64,000 nt of DNA from Comamonas sp. 26 (GTDB lineage: Bacteria > Pseudomonadota > Gammaproteobacteria > Burkholderiales > Burkholderiaceae_C): the NCBI RefSeq assembly GCF_002754475.1, contig NZ_PEFL01000003.1:434001-498000 (forward strand), in the 5' to 3' direction. Positions 63,429 to 64,000 of this stretch are shown one piece after another; the stretch's first letter is position 1; every line of letters starts with the position of its first letter. The notes beneath the pieces are model-generated. The model was given only the letters and a program-made list of their open reading frames with translations. It ran no database searches and was not told where the DNA came from. Made by a program: the position numbers and the translations under genes.

Positions 63429-64000
63429 TCAGTTCGCCGTTGCGGGGCGCAGCTTCTTCACTTCTTCATCGCTGGGCTGGTAGTTTTTGCCGTCGGCATA
63501 GCGGTAGCTGACCAGCACACCGCGCTTGAGCTTTTCGTCATAGGCGGTCTTGCCGATGTAGGCACCCATGGTGGACTGGTTGTCTTGCGCACGATAGGTG
63601 ATGGGGCCGAAGGGGGTGGAGACTTCCAGTCCCTTGAAGGCGGCAATCAGCTTTTCGGTATCGGCATCGCCGCCGGTCTTGCGCAGGCCTGCCGCAATCG
63701 ACTGGATGGCGTTGTAGCCCACGATGGTGCCCAGACGCGGGTAGTCCTTGTACTTGGCCTGATAGGCTTTCAGAAACGCGGCGTGCTCGGGTGTCTTGAT
63801 GGAGTACCAGGGGTAGCCAGTCACGGTCCAGCCTAGCGGTGCTTCTTTCTTGAGCGGGTCCAGATATTCGGGTTCAGCCGTCAGCAGACCCACCACCTCG
63901 CGGCCTTTGAACAGACCGCGGGTATTGCCTTCGCGTACAAACTTGCCCAGATCGGTGGCAAACAGTACGTTGAAGATGGCTTCTGGCTTGGAGTCGGCCA
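63429..64000 (-). CDS. livK: ABC transporter periplasmic binding protein, partial
   Basis: This is the C-terminal 190 residues of a type I periplasmic binding protein of the LivJ/LivK kind; the 5' part lies outside the window, and the frame stays open to the last base. Features are EGNTRGLFKGREVVG near the edge, AFLKAYQAKYKDYPRLGTIVGYNAIQSIAAGL, and FGPITYRAQDNQSTMGAYIGK with a substrate-contact look. The ligand (branched-chain amino acid, amide or urea) cannot be told. Confidence 0.88.
   Translation of the reverse strand, partial: ADSKPEAIFNVLFATDLGKFVREGNTRGLFKGREVVGLLTAEPEYLDPLKKEAPLGWTVTGYPWYSIKTPEHAAFLKAYQAKYKDYPRLGTIVGYNAIQSIAAGLRKTGGDADTEKLIAAFKGLEVSTPFGPITYRAQDNQSTMGAYIGKTAYDEKLKRGVLVSYRYADGKNYQPSDEEVKKLRPATAN

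Overview
The window looks like chromosome of a GC-rich betaproteobacterium of the order Burkholderiales, most likely family Comamonadaceae (Comamonas or a close relative). This is inferred from an S-adenosylhomocysteine riboswitch before a methionine synthase made as two separate proteins, a TorF-GlnK-AmtB operon, tandem Gram-negative porins, and a dispersed intergenic palindromic repeat (core like GATAGCTGCTAGCGCTTGAT). I saw no rRNA, tRNA, CRISPR array, phage or insertion sequence.

Layout. 1-7.9 kb: an NTF2-like protein, a PPK2 polyphosphate kinase, a LysR regulator divergent from a PACE efflux protein, the glutamate carrier GltS, and the large part of MetH behind an SAH riboswitch. 8-10.3 kb: cyanase (cynS) divergent from an ammonium transporter with a sigma-54-type promoter. 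10.4-16.4 kb: a GDPD lipoprotein, a stand-alone TrpB, and a DUF2868/DUF3482 membrane protein-GTPase pair. 16.4-31.2 kb: the most interesting block. It holds a two-component system, a divergent nine-gene operon (TolC-like protein, permease, ATPase, HlyD adaptor, HAD phosphatase, alpha/beta hydrolase, two SMR-type membrane proteins, DegT aminotransferase), and a convergent set (class III aminotransferase, FemAB-like N-acyltransferase, ureohydrolase-fold protein, cyclopropane-synthase-like methyltransferase). I read it as a candidate biosynthesis and export locus for an unknown amino-containing, possibly lipidic, compound.

31.4-43.7 kb: recQ, hutC, an FAD oxidoreductase with hutG, alkB, the homocysteine-binding part of MetH, a protein with a four-cysteine tail, and two related porins flanking bioB. 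43.7-49.4 kb: alr, lplT, an EamA exporter, an AmiS/UreI channel, an unknown protein and a ProQ-type RNA chaperone. 49.4-54.6 kb: glcF and glcE (no glcD beside them), then the nitrogen-controlled torF-glnK-amtB operon with a clear -24/-12 promoter and NtrC-like sites. 54.9-64 kb: comM, an MFS transporter, a nitronate monooxygenase, a short-chain dehydrogenase and a branched-chain amino acid type ABC transporter with fused permeases; its binding-protein gene runs off the window.

Three minus-strand genes (response regulator, ureohydrolase-fold protein, acyltransferase) each need exactly one extra C in a poly-C tract to restore an obvious reading frame, whereas tracts of six elsewhere are in frame. 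This shared pattern points to homopolymer under-calling in the sequence, with phase variation as the alternative. All positions and frames were read by eye; no database search was run.
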